From assembly GCA_036406615.1 (NCBI GenBank), contig DASXAQ010000112.1, forward strand, positions 1 to 18,337: a DNA stretch of 18,337 nt, written 5' to 3'. The notes beneath the pieces were generated by a model that had not been told where the DNA came from, did no database searches, and worked only from the letters and a program-made list of their open reading frames with translations. This document shows positions 1 to 7,125 of this stretch, piece after piece. Within the stretch, counting starts at the first letter, position 1; every line of letters begins with the position of its first letter. Both the position numbers and the translations under genes were made by a program. Origin of the DNA: DASXAQ01 sp036406615 (lineage in GTDB: Bacteria > Actinomycetota > UBA4738).

Positions 1-1186
1 TGTGCAGCGCGCCGGCGGCCGCGACGACGGCGCGCGCGCGAACGGTGACGCGGTGCCCCTCGCGGGTTCGGGACTCGACCCCGCGCACGCCGGCGTGGCG
101 CACCACCACGCGCTCCGCTCGGGTGCGAACGAAGATTCGGGCCCCGGCGGCCTCCGCGTCGGCGAGCCAGGTCTTCACCGCCGACTGTTTGGCGCCGATC
201 CGGCAGCCCAGCCCGCAGGAGCCGCACACGCGGCCCTGCTCGCATCCGACGACGTTGCGCGGCATGGCGTCGACGTGCCAGCCGAGCGCGTCCAGGCCGC
301 GGCGCATGATGCGCTCGCGCGACGACGGCCGGTTGTGGTCGAGGTTCACGCCGAGCCGCTCGCACACGGCGTCCAGGCTCGCGTCGAACTCGGCCGAGGC
401 GAACCCGCGCGCGCCCATGCCCGTCCACTCGCGGCGCACCTCGTCCGGCGTGCGGAACGACGTGGAGTAGTTGACGACCGTCCCGCCGCCCAGGCACGTC
501 CCGGCAAGCAGGCCCACGCTGTGGTCGGCGGTGGCCAGCGCCGCGGACCCCTCGTACATCCGCGCGTAGGCGCCGGCCTCCGCGCCGTCGAAGTCGGCGT
601 CCTCCAGGTGGTCGCCGGCCTCCAGGATCACCACGTCCAGCCCGGCATCCGCGAGCACCGCCGCGGCCGTCGCGCCGCCGGCTCCCGAGCCGACCACGCA
701 CACGTCGCAGTCCAACGTCGTGTCGGCATCCACGGTCATCGGCGTCAGGGCGCGCGGGGGTAGGGGGTCGGGCGGACCGATGGGCCCGGGATAGCCGATG
801 GCCGCCCAGCGCGGGTTCGGCCCGTCCGGTCCGGGGGAGATGTATGAGAGCGACACGATGGCGGTTCGAAGCGATTGGAACGCAGCGCGTTTGGGACCCA
901 TGCGGCTGTCGCACCACCCCAGGAGCGCACGCTCGCGGCCGGCCTGCGGCAGGCCGGCGAACCGGCGCAGCCCGTCGCGCGGGCGCGCGGCGTCCAGGCG
1001 CCCGGCGAACGCCGAGAGCAGCGCGGCGAACCGGCGGCGTTCCGACGCGCGCGGGCTCGCCTGCACGGCCTGCAGCAGCGCCTGCGGAACTGCGAGGTCG
1101 GTTGCCGACGGCAGCCCCTCGGCGGCGGGGACGAACGTGTCGCAGATGGCCTGCAGCGCCTCGCGCTGGCCGCGCGTGAGGGTCAT
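1..1186 (-). CDS. GMC-family FAD-dependent oxidoreductase, long-chain alcohol oxidase-like (partial, C-terminus outside window)
   Basis: This frame is open without a stop from the ATG at 1186-1184 to the window edge, giving 395 visible residues. Residues 1-149 form an N-terminal region with an AICDTFVP motif near residues 13-20, as in plant and bacterial long-chain alcohol oxidases. A Rossmann FAD-binding GSGAGG lies at 166-171, followed by an EAGDH stretch that fits the ribose-binding acid. A cysteine cluster CGSCGLGC at 321-328 leads into a TWLADA segment, the diagnostic pattern of the long-chain alcohol oxidase (FAO) branch. The catalytic C-terminal half is not in the window. Family members oxidise fatty or sterol-like alcohols, usually at membranes; the substrate here is unknown. 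The start overlaps the nadE stop as ATGA, so translation is probably coupled. An internal ATG at 739 would yield only the FAD domain and is less likely, because it drops the family-typical N-terminus. Confidence 0.85.
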   Translation of the reverse strand, partial: MTLTRGQREALQAICDTFVPAAEGLPSATDLAVPQALLQAVQASPRASERRRFAALLSAFAGRLDAARPRDGLRRFAGLPQAGRERALLGWCDSRMGPKRAAFQSLRTAIVSLSYISPGPDGPNPRWAAIGYPGPIGPPDPLPPRALTPMTVDADTTLDCDVCVVGSGAGGATAAAVLADAGLDVVILEAGDHLEDADFDGAEAGAYARMYEGSAALATADHSVGLLAGTCLGGGTVVNYSTSFRTPDEVRREWTGMGARGFASAEFDASLDAVCERLGVNLDHNRPSSRERIMRRGLDALGWHVDAMPRNVVGCEQGRVCGSCGLGCRIGAKQSAVKTWLADAEAAGARIFVRTRAERVVVRHAGVRGVESRTREGHRVTVRARAVVAAAGALH

Positions 1187-2853
1187 CCGTAGCGGTTCGT
1201 GATCGGCATCCGCCGGTCGCGGCCGAACGCCTTCGGCGTGATCTTCACGCCCGGAGGGGCCTGCCGCCGCTTGTACTCGGCCCGGTCGATGAGCGCGGTC
1301 ACGCGCCGGACGGTCTCGGCGTCCATCCCGCCGGCGATCAGGTCCTCCGGCGAGCGGTCGTCTTCGACGTACGCGTGGATGATCGGGTCAAGCACGTCGT
1401 ACGGCGGCAGCGAGTCGGTGTCGCGCTGGTCGGGTCGAAGCTCCGCCGACGGGGGCTTTTCCAGGACGCTGTCGGGGATCGGCCGCGGGTCCGATCGCCC
1501 GTTGCGCCATCGCGCGAGCTCGTAGAGCAGCGTCTTCGGCACGTCCTTGACGGGAGCGAAGCCGCCGGCCATGTCGCCGTACAGGGTGGAGTAGCCGACC
1601 GCGTACTCGCTCTTGTTGCCGGTCGCCAGCACCATCGCGTCGAACTTGTTGGAGATCGCCATCAGCAGCGTGCCGCGGATGCGCGCCTGCAGGTTCTCCT
1701 CGGCGACGTTCTCCCCGGTGCCGCGGAACGCCTCCTCGAGCGCCGCCAGGAACGCCTTGAACACGTCGTCGATCCGCATCTCTTCGAACCGCACGCCCAG
1801 CCGGCGGGCGACGGCCTCCGCATCCGAAAGGCTTCCTGCGGACGAGTACGGCGACGGCATCGCGAACGTGCGAACCGCCTGCGGGCCGAGCGCGTCCGCG
1901 GCGAGCGTCGCCACCACCGCGGAGTCGACGCCGCCGGACAGGCCGACGGCGACGTCTCGAAACCCGTTCTTGCGCACGTAGTCGCCGAGGCCGAGCACCA
2001 GGGCGCCGTACACCTCCTCGGGGCCGGCGGCCGGGGGCCACGGCGCTCGGGAAGGCTCGGGCAGGGCCGGCCGCGCCGCGACCCCGTCGACGGTCGGCGC
2101 CTGGAACGACGCGTCGGCTGCGGGGGTGTCCAGGTCGACGATCAGCAGGTCCTCGCGGAACGCGTCCGCGTGCCAGGCGAGCTCGCCGTCCGGGGCCACC
2201 ACGATCGAGCCGCCGTCGAAGACCAGCTCGTCCTGGCCGCCCACCAGGTTCACGTACACGATCCAGGCCCCGGTCTCCAGCGCTCGTGCGCGGCACACGG
2301 CCAGCCGCTCGGCCGCCTTTCCCCGGCTGTACGGGGAGGCGTTGAGGTTCGGGATGACGGCGACGCGATCGGCGTAGGCGGTCCACGGCACGCCCGGTAC
2401 CCACGCGTCCTCGCACACCGAGATGCCGAGAGCTGAGGACCCGAGCCGGATGGGGCACGCCGCATGGCCGGGGACGAAGTAGCGCTTCTCGTCGAACACG
2501 CCGTAGTTGGGCAGGTGCACCTTGTGATAGCGCGCGCTGACCTCGCCGCCGTGCAGGAGCGCCGCCGCGTTGTGAAGCCCGCGCTCCGTTCGATCCACGA
2601 AGCCCGTCAGCACCGCGCACCCGCCGGCCGACCGGCGCGCAAGCTCCTCGAGGGCGGCGAGGTTGTCGTCGACGAACGCCGGCCGGAGCACCAGGTCCTC
2701 CGGCGGATAGCCGGTGACGGCGAGCTCCGGGAAGCAGGCCAGGTCGGCCCCGGCGGCGGTCGCCTGCGCGGCGACGTCGGCCATCCGCTGGACGTTGCCG
2801 GCAAGGTCGCCGACCGTGGTGTTGATCTGTCCGAGCGCGATTCGCACGCTCAT
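1183..2853 (-). CDS. nadE: Glutamine-dependent NAD+ synthetase
   Basis: NadE makes NAD+ from deamido-NAD+ and ATP, using ammonia released from glutamine, in the cytoplasm. At 556 residues it is the two-domain glutamine-hydrolysing form. The N-terminal nitrilase-type amidase domain shows its triad: E43 in FPELAVTGYPPEDL, K111 in YHKVHLPNYGVF and C147 in SVCEDAW. The C-terminal synthetase domain has the PP-loop SGGVDS at 306-311, then ATGNKSEYAVGYSTLYGD and PPSAELRPDQRDTD. The C-terminus is complete. The gene lies 29 bp downstream of the hemerythrin-like gene and its stop overlaps the oxidase start. A TAGGCT hexamer nine bases before the ATG could be its own leaderless -10 element. No key residue is missing. 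Confidence 0.97.
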   Translation of the reverse strand: MSVRIALGQINTTVGDLAGNVQRMADVAAQATAAGADLACFPELAVTGYPPEDLVLRPAFVDDNLAALEELARRSAGGCAVLTGFVDRTERGLHNAAALLHGGEVSARYHKVHLPNYGVFDEKRYFVPGHAACPIRLGSSALGISVCEDAWVPGVPWTAYADRVAVIPNLNASPYSRGKAAERLAVCRARALETGAWIVYVNLVGGQDELVFDGGSIVVAPDGELAWHADAFREDLLIVDLDTPAADASFQAPTVDGVAARPALPEPSRAPWPPAAGPEEVYGALVLGLGDYVRKNGFRDVAVGLSGGVDSAVVATLAADALGPQAVRTFAMPSPYSSAGSLSDAEAVARRLGVRFEEMRIDDVFKAFLAALEEAFRGTGENVAEENLQARIRGTLLMAISNKFDAMVLATGNKSEYAVGYSTLYGDMAGGFAPVKDVPKTLLYELARWRNGRSDPRPIPDSVLEKPPSAELRPDQRDTDSLPPYDVLDPIIHAYVEDDRSPEDLIAGGMDAETVRRVTALIDRAEYKRRQAPPGVKITPKAFGRDRRMPITNRYG

Positions 2854-2862
2854 GTCCAGATC

Positions 2863-2868
2863 AGCCTA
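2863..2868 (-). promoter_or_regulatory. Possible -10 element for nadE
   Basis: TAGGCT (minus strand) fits TANNNT and lies nine bases before the nadE ATG, inside the 29-bp gap after the upstream stop. No clear Shine-Dalgarno sequence precedes nadE, so a near-leaderless transcript is possible. No good -35 is seen. Weak on its own, but it matches the pattern of other starts in the window. Confidence 0.3.
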
Positions 2869-2882
2869 GCGCCGCGCGGGGT

Positions 2883-3353
2883 TCAGCCGGCGCCGCCGAT
2901 GTCCAGGTTGTAGGCCTCCCACACCAGGTCGGCGCCGTGCTGTCGGTGCCGCACGACGAGCCCGAGCACGCGCTGCAGGTCGTCGCGAACCGCGTCCGCG
3001 TCGAACGCCTCGCCGACCGGCTCGCTCAGGCGCGCGATCTCGCGACTCAGGTCGGCCTGCAGGCGGGGGTGTTCATCGCGAAGCCGGCCCACCTTGCCGG
3101 CCAGCTGCGGCGCGCGCTCCAGCACCTCGTCGTACAGGCCGCCGGGCTCCTCGGTGCCGCGCACGTGCTCGTCGAAGGCGTCGCGCAGGTGCGTGAACGC
3201 CTTCCCGGCGTCGGCCGCCCAGTCGGGCTCGCGACCGGGCGTCGGCCGGGAGATCGCCTCCTCGGCTCCGACCAGCGCGTCGTGCAGCTCGACGCGGCGC
3301 CGGCGCGCGGCATCCAGGGCGGGGGCGTGGGTCTCGTCGCCGGACTCGGGCAC
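2883..3353 (-). CDS. Small histidine-rich helical protein, possibly hemerythrin-like
   Basis: This 156-residue protein (GTG start) is hydrophilic and predicted mostly helical. Histidines and acids lie at intervals like a hemerythrin four-helix bundle: H24, H63 with EE at 68-69, H95 in a DEH motif, and H136/H139 followed by E146 and D151. Hemerythrin domains bind a di-iron centre for oxygen, NO or iron sensing, but the canonical HxxxE signature is incomplete here, so the family call is tentative. I chose the GTG at 3353 because GGAGGTGAG lies just upstream with seven bases between GGAGG and the start. The alternative ATG at 3389 overlaps a TATCAT -10-like hexamer and has no ribosome site. It probably heads a transcript with nadE, 29 bp downstream, and the oxidase. 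Confidence 0.7.
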   Translation of the reverse strand: MPESGDETHAPALDAARRRRVELHDALVGAEEAISRPTPGREPDWAADAGKAFTHLRDAFDEHVRGTEEPGGLYDEVLERAPQLAGKVGRLRDEHPRLQADLSREIARLSEPVGEAFDADAVRDDLQRVLGLVVRHRQHGADLVWEAYNLDIGGAG

Positions 3354-3387
3354 CTGCTCACCTCCGTGGCCGTGCGGTCGTCCCAGC

Positions 3388-3393
3388 ATGATA
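3388..3393 (-). promoter_or_regulatory. Putative -10 element of the hemerythrin-like/nadE unit
   Basis: TATCAT on the minus strand is a good -10 match in a very GC-rich stretch, 34 bases before the preferred GTG start. It follows the hairpins that end the PhoX-like gene, where a new promoter is expected. No convincing -35 is visible. Confidence 0.4.
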
Positions 3394-3433
3394 GGGGCGG
3401 GGGGTCGCTCCGCGCCAGCGTCGCGCCGGCGGG

Positions 3434-3479
3434 GTCCGTGGGCGCGCGCACGCGCCCACGGACTCCGGTCTCCGGAGTC
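3434..3479. terminator. Two overlapping hairpins after the PhoX-like gene
   Basis: A perfect 13-bp stem (GTCCGTGGGCGCG at 3434-3446 with its complement at 3451-3463, loop CGCA) adjoins an 8-bp stem (GACTCCGG at 3461-3468 with CCGGAGTC at 3472-3479). They share bases 3461-3463. They begin 11 bases past the PhoX-like stop. There is no U tract, as is common for terminators in high-GC actinobacteria. Confidence 0.7.
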
Positions 3480-3489
3480 GGGGAAGCGC

Positions 3490-4914
3490 CTACTGCCAGC
3501 CGGTGATGTCGAGCACCGTGGCCGCGCCGCTGATGTTGTGCTGCACGCTCACGTAGAAGTGGCGGCCCGAGGCGTCGAAGATGCCGCCGGTCCACTCGGC
3601 GGTGAGGTCGTTCAGCGTGCCGACGCGCACGCACCCGTCCGACAGCAGGTCCTGATCCCCGCCGTCGGGCAGGCAGTCCCACAGATCGTTGTTGTGCGGG
3701 AACTCGAACGTCGTCTCCGCGTCCTCGTGCAGGACCCAGTTGCCGCGCCCCGGCTGGAACGCGACGTTGTCGGGCATGTTGATGCCCTGGCTCGTTCCGC
3801 CGAAGACGAACGGCTCGGCCTGGGGCGTCGCCGTGTTGTTGCCGGCCTGCGAGATGCTCCCGTCGGTGATGCAGATGACCTGGCCGAACAGGTGCGCCTC
3901 CTCGTCGCCCGTGTCGGCGCCGCACACGCGCACCCGGCCCTGAGCGAGCGCCGTGCCGTCGATGTCCATGTCCTCCGGCCGGTAGTAGCCGGTGACGCCG
4001 GCGTCGCGCCCCTGCTGCTCGATGTCGGGGTCGTTGCCGCCGGGGAGCCTCAGCCACTGGCCGTCCCCGAACTCACGCCCCTGCCCGAAGCTGGAGCCGC
4101 TTTCGGCCTGGAACCCGTAGTAGGTGCCGGACACGTAGGGCGACTGCGAGGGGTTCGTGATGGGCGGGTCGCCGGGCGTCCACAGCGTCGAGGGGATGAA
4201 CTTGAAGTACGGGTTGCCTGCCCGGCCGTTCTGCGGGCCGAAGTCGGGGTCGTCGGGATCGATGTACGTGACGCCGGTCGGCAGGATGCCGAAGCCCTCG
4301 AAGCTCGCGCGCCCGAGCGCCGTCAGCGTCGTCAGGTTCTGCGCCCCGGTCCCGCCGCTGAACGTTCCCCTCGTGCGGTCCAGCGTGACCCCGGTCGTGT
4401 GCAGGGGATCGATCAGCTCGTACGCGCGGCCGCCGCTCGGGCCGCTGCCGTCCTCCTCGGCGAACAGGATCGTGCCCCACGGCGTGATCCGGGTCGGGTC
4501 GCAGCTCTCGGTCCCGGTCACGATCGTGGCCTCGGCTCCGGTTCGGATGTTGATCCGCTCCAGCCCCGGGTCACTCGTGCCCCCCTCGTTGCACTCGATC
4601 AGCCACGTGGGGTGGGTCGCGTTGGGCCACAGCGAGATCTGGTCGGGCTGCACCCCGCCCTTCGTTGTGACGACCCTCGCGTGCAGGCCGCTCGCCAGCG
4701 ACACCAGTGCGGTCGGGTCGGCCTGCGCCTGCCCCTGCGTGATCTGTTCGGACGACGACCGGGCCAGCGGCTGGCCGACCCCGAAGTACGACGGCGACTG
4801 CGACCGCAGCAGGGCGTCGCGCGTTCGCCCCCAGTCGAGCCCCGCGGCGGCCCCACCGGCCAGGCCGAGCACCAGGGCGAATGCGACCCCGACGGTCGCG
4901 AGTTTCCTGCTCAT
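3490..4914 (-). CDS. Secreted PhoX-like (DUF839) protein
   Basis: This 474-residue protein starts at ATG 4914, with GGGGAGG six bases upstream. Residues 1-25 are a Sec-type signal peptide: basic MSRK, a hydrophobic core and an AAA cleavage site. The mature part carries beta-propeller motifs of the PhoX/DUF839 family: an ECNEGG turn, TPWGTILFAEED with its acidic pair, GYYRPEDMDIDG, MPDNVAF, and near the end FDASGRHFYVSVQHN. PhoX enzymes are calcium/iron-dependent extracytoplasmic phosphatases. Known PhoX usually has a twin-arginine signal, absent here, so catalytic activity is uncertain and a structural or other hydrolase role is possible. The gene has its own leader and is followed by strong hairpins, so it is probably a single-gene transcript. 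Confidence 0.85.
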   Translation of the reverse strand: MSRKLATVGVAFALVLGLAGGAAAGLDWGRTRDALLRSQSPSYFGVGQPLARSSSEQITQGQAQADPTALVSLASGLHARVVTTKGGVQPDQISLWPNATHPTWLIECNEGGTSDPGLERINIRTGAEATIVTGTESCDPTRITPWGTILFAEEDGSGPSGGRAYELIDPLHTTGVTLDRTRGTFSGGTGAQNLTTLTALGRASFEGFGILPTGVTYIDPDDPDFGPQNGRAGNPYFKFIPSTLWTPGDPPITNPSQSPYVSGTYYGFQAESGSSFGQGREFGDGQWLRLPGGNDPDIEQQGRDAGVTGYYRPEDMDIDGTALAQGRVRVCGADTGDEEAHLFGQVICITDGSISQAGNNTATPQAEPFVFGGTSQGINMPDNVAFQPGRGNWVLHEDAETTFEFPHNNDLWDCLPDGGDQDLLSDGCVRVGTLNDLTAEWTGGIFDASGRHFYVSVQHNISGAATVLDITGWQ

Positions 4915-4936
4915 CCCGAACCTCCCCTCCGGACGC

Positions 4937-4987
4937 GCGGCGGTACCCCGCCGCTTCGACCAGGAGTAGTAGCCAGGACAGGTGTCC
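4937..4987 (-). promoter_or_regulatory. Leader hairpin and possible operator before the PhoX-like gene
   Basis: Just upstream of the ribosome site lies a 7-bp stem (GCGGCGG 4937-4943 with CCGCCGC 4948-4954, loop TACC). Further out is TACTAC (4966-4971), a possible -10, and a small inverted repeat GGACA-GG-TGTCC at 4976-4987 that would sit in the -10/-35 spacer. I do not recognise a Pho box. Functional roles are guesses. Confidence 0.3.
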
Positions 4988-4994
4988 GGTGGGT

Positions 4995-5078
4995 GACGGC
5001 ACGACGTTCGCTTCGTGCCCGTCAGGCGAACGCTGGCCAGCGCCAGCGTGAACGCGGCGTGTCCGTCCCGGTCAGGCG
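4995..5078. repeat. Hairpin cluster and 15-bp near-direct repeat downstream of the GNAT gene
   Basis: The 188-bp gap between the GNAT stop and the PhoX-like start holds a 10-bp stem with one bulge (4995-5004 with 5013-5023), an 8-bp perfect stem (ACGCTGGC 5030-5037 with 5042-5049), and two copies of a 15-mer matching at 13 positions (5014-5028 and 5064-5078), 50 bp apart. The stems could terminate the GNAT transcript. The role of the repeat is unknown. Confidence 0.45.
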
Positions 5079-5102
5079 TCCCACGGGGTGAGGGCCGAAC
5101 GT

Positions 5103-5642
5103 TCAGGCCTTTTCCGCGAGCCACTCCGAGCGCAGGATGCCCATGTCGACCGCGTCGACGTACCGGCCCCGGTACCAGTAGTGCTGGCGAAGCCGGCCCT
5201 CCTCGACGAACCCGCACGCGGCGAACGCGTGCATCGCCGCCTCGTTCGTCGCCAGCGTGTCGATCGAGATGCGATGCAGGTTGAGGTCCTCGAACGCGTA
5301 CCGCACGAGGGTCGCGATCGCGTCGCGCCCGTACCCCTTGCCGGTCATCGACCGCTCGATCGAGATCCCCATCCGGCACGTCTGTCCGACACGGTCGAAG
5401 AAGAACATGGTGATGCGGCCGATCAGCGTCCCGTCGACGTCGATGCCGAACTCGACGGCGTCCCGATCGGGCGGCGCCTTCTCCGCGTTGCGGTCGAAGG
5501 CCGCCTCCAGCTCCTCCAGGGTGTGGGGATAGGGCGCCCCCCACACGAGCCGCTCCAGCTCGGCGTCGGATCGCAGCTCGAGCAGGCGGGGCAGGTCGGC
5601 GCGCTCGATCGGGCGCAGCACCACGCGCTCGCCGTTCAGCAT
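5103..5642 (-). CDS. GNAT-family N-acetyltransferase (RimJ/RimL type)
   Basis: This 179-residue protein has the layout of RimJ/RimL-like GNAT enzymes, which move an acetyl group from acetyl-CoA to an amino group of a protein N-terminus or small molecule. The N-terminus RVVLRPIERADLPRL is the usual first strand and helix. A central GRITMFFFD strand precedes the acetyl-CoA pyrophosphate loop MTGKGYGRDA at about residues 99-108. The C-terminal NEAAMHAFAACGFVEEGRLR is the conserved CoA-contacting helix and strand. The length is normal. It starts 28 bp after the upstream glnA stop on the same strand, so it may be co-transcribed with glnA. The substrate cannot be inferred. No clear ribosome site is visible; a 14-bp palindrome covers the start codon. 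Confidence 0.93.
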   Translation of the reverse strand: MLNGERVVLRPIERADLPRLLELRSDAELERLVWGAPYPHTLEELEAAFDRNAEKAPPDRDAVEFGIDVDGTLIGRITMFFFDRVGQTCRMGISIERSMTGKGYGRDAIATLVRYAFEDLNLHRISIDTLATNEAAMHAFAACGFVEEGRLRQHYWYRGRYVDAVDMGILRSEWLAEKA

Positions 5643-5652
5643 GCCGGCATGC
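5639..5652. repeat. 14-bp perfect palindrome over the GNAT start codon
   Basis: GCATGCCGGCATGC is a perfect palindrome containing the GNAT ATG, in the 28-bp gap after glnA. It could be an operator or mRNA structure limiting initiation, or chance. Confidence 0.35.
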
Positions 5653-5670
5653 TACCCGGTGGCCGAGGGG

Positions 5671-7002
5671 CTACAGCAGGGGGAGGTACCGCTCGAGCTC
5701 GTAGGGGGTCACGTACGACTTGTACGCGTCCCACTCCTCTCGCTTGTTGCGGATCAGGTACTCGAAGACATGGTCGCCGAGCGCCTCGCGGAGCAGCTCG
5801 GAGCGCTCGGCGGTCTGGATCGCCTCGTACAGGTCCTCGGGGAGAGCCTCGATCCCGGCGGCCCGGCGTTCGGCCTCGCTCATCTCGTAGATGTTGTCCG
5901 AGGCTTCGGGCGGGAGCCCGTACTCCTCTTCGATCCCCTTCAGGCCGGCGGCCAGCATCACGGCGAACGCCAGGTACGGGTTGCACGAAGGATCGGGCGA
6001 GCGGAACTCGATGCGGGTCGCCGTCTCCTTGCCGTGCTTGTACATGGGCACCCGGACCAGCGCGCTGCGGTTGCGCCGGGCCCAGCAGATGTACACGGGC
6101 GCCTCGTACCCCGGCACCAGCCGCTTGTACGAGTTCACCCACTGGTTGGCGACCAGGGTGATCTCGCGCGCGTGGCGCAGGATCCCGGCGATGTAGGACT
6201 TGCCGACCTTCGACAGGTGGTGCTCGTCGGTCGCGTCGAAGAACGCGTTGCGGTCGCCTTCGAACAGCGACTGGTGGGTGTGCATCCCGCTGCCGTTGAC
6301 GCCGGCCACGGGCTTCGGCATGAACGTCGCGTAGACGCCGAACTCCTGCGCCGCCTCCTTCACGGTCAGCCGGTACGTCATGACGCTGTCGGCCATGGTG
6401 AGCGCGTCGGTATACCGAAGGTCGATCTCGTGCTGCGACGGCGCGACCTCGTGGTGGACGTACTCGACCGGGATCCCCATCGACTCCAGGTAGTAGACGG
6501 TACGCTTTCGGTAGTCCGTGGCGACGTCCAGCGGCGTCAGGTCGAAGTAGCCGCCGCGGTCGAGGAACTGCGTCCCGTCCGCGTCGCGGAAGTAGAAGTA
6601 CTCGAGCTCCGGCCCAACGTAGAACGTGAACCCGAGCTCGGCGGCTCGCGCGAGCTGGCGCTTGAGCACGTGCCGCGGGTCGCCGTCGAACGGCGCGCCG
6701 TCGGGCTCGAAGATGTCGCAGAACATCCGGGCCACGCCGGTCTCCGAGGCCCAGGGGATGATCTGGAACGTCGAAGGGTCCGGCCGGGCCACCATGTCGG
6801 ACTCCTCGATGCGGCTGAATCCCTCGATGGACGAGCCGTCGAAGCCGGTCCCCTCCAGGAACGCGCCGCGAAGCTCCTGCGGCGTGATCGCGAACGACTT
6901 CAGGAACCCGAGCACGTCCGTGAACCACAGCCGGACGAACTTCACGTCGCGCTCCTCGACGGTTCGAAGGACGTACTCGGCTTCGTTCGACAGGTCCGAC
7001 AT
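5671..7002 (-). CDS. glnA: Glutamine synthetase type I, GSI-alpha form without adenylylation site
   Basis: This 443-residue protein is a complete glutamine synthetase fold. Motifs include FDGSSIEGF at 54-62, followed by an arginine at 64 matching the feedback-sensing arginine of Bacillus GlnA. NGSGMHTHQSLF (about 236-247) is the ATP/glutamate loop, RLVPGYEAP holds the ammonium-site glutamate flap, and FRSPDPSCNPYL is the C-terminal signature. Where adenylylated enzymes have LYDLPPEE, this one has IYEMSEAER, so GlnE should not modify it. Its position beside glnE matches mycobacterial glnA2, and Streptomyces GlnA2 acts on polyamines. Unlike Mycobacterium GlnA2 it keeps the GYEAP motif, so true glutamine synthesis is plausible. 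The start has GGGAGG nine bases upstream. The promoter shares a composite element with the other glnA. Confidence 0.95.
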   Translation of the reverse strand: MSDLSNEAEYVLRTVEERDVKFVRLWFTDVLGFLKSFAITPQELRGAFLEGTGFDGSSIEGFSRIEESDMVARPDPSTFQIIPWASETGVARMFCDIFEPDGAPFDGDPRHVLKRQLARAAELGFTFYVGPELEYFYFRDADGTQFLDRGGYFDLTPLDVATDYRKRTVYYLESMGIPVEYVHHEVAPSQHEIDLRYTDALTMADSVMTYRLTVKEAAQEFGVYATFMPKPVAGVNGSGMHTHQSLFEGDRNAFFDATDEHHLSKVGKSYIAGILRHAREITLVANQWVNSYKRLVPGYEAPVYICWARRNRSALVRVPMYKHGKETATRIEFRSPDPSCNPYLAFAVMLAAGLKGIEEEYGLPPEASDNIYEMSEAERRAAGIEALPEDLYEAIQTAERSELLREALGDHVFEYLIRNKREEWDAYKSYVTPYELERYLPLL

Positions 7003-7029
7003 GCCCCGGCGCCTCCCGCTCGGCCTGCC

Positions 7030-7075
7030 AGCGTAGAGGCCGGGTGTCGCTCTCCGGTTACCGCGCGGTTAATTC
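7030..7075 (-). promoter_or_regulatory. Promoter and GlnR-like box of the GSI-alpha glnA
   Basis: On the minus strand, GAATTAAC (7068-7075) is followed by GTAAC (7057-7061) six bases later, giving the AC-N9-AC spacing of actinobacterial GlnR sites. A TACGCT -10 element (7030-7035) lies 21 bases beyond GTAAC and 27 bases before the ATG. There is no good -35, as expected for an activated promoter. Centred near -41 to an inferred start, the box suits activation. The other glnA promoter has the same arrangement. Confidence 0.6.
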
Positions 7076-7125
7076 CGGGGGCGGTCAGGTGCCGGTCGCG
7101 TGCCGGTGCGCCGGCCATGCCGCAG

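Noticed and set aside
2..763. Plus-strand open frame at the window start
   Set aside because: Antisense to the GMC oxidoreductase, whose FAD motif and cysteine cluster lie on the minus strand.
3387..3389. ATG at 3389 as the start of the hemerythrin-like gene
   Set aside because: It has no ribosome site and overlaps a TATCAT -10-like element, whereas GTG 3353 has an ideally placed GGAGGTGAG.
3094..5091. Plus-strand open frame of 665 codons opposite the PhoX-like gene
   Set aside because: Biased composition and no motifs. The opposite strand has a ribosome site, signal peptide and family motifs.
5641..7116. The glnE frame stays open for almost 500 codons upstream, across the whole glnA gene
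   Set aside because: It is antisense to a fully recognisable glutamine synthetase and shows no family motifs. High GC removes stop codons from this frame. GlnE conservation begins after 7162.
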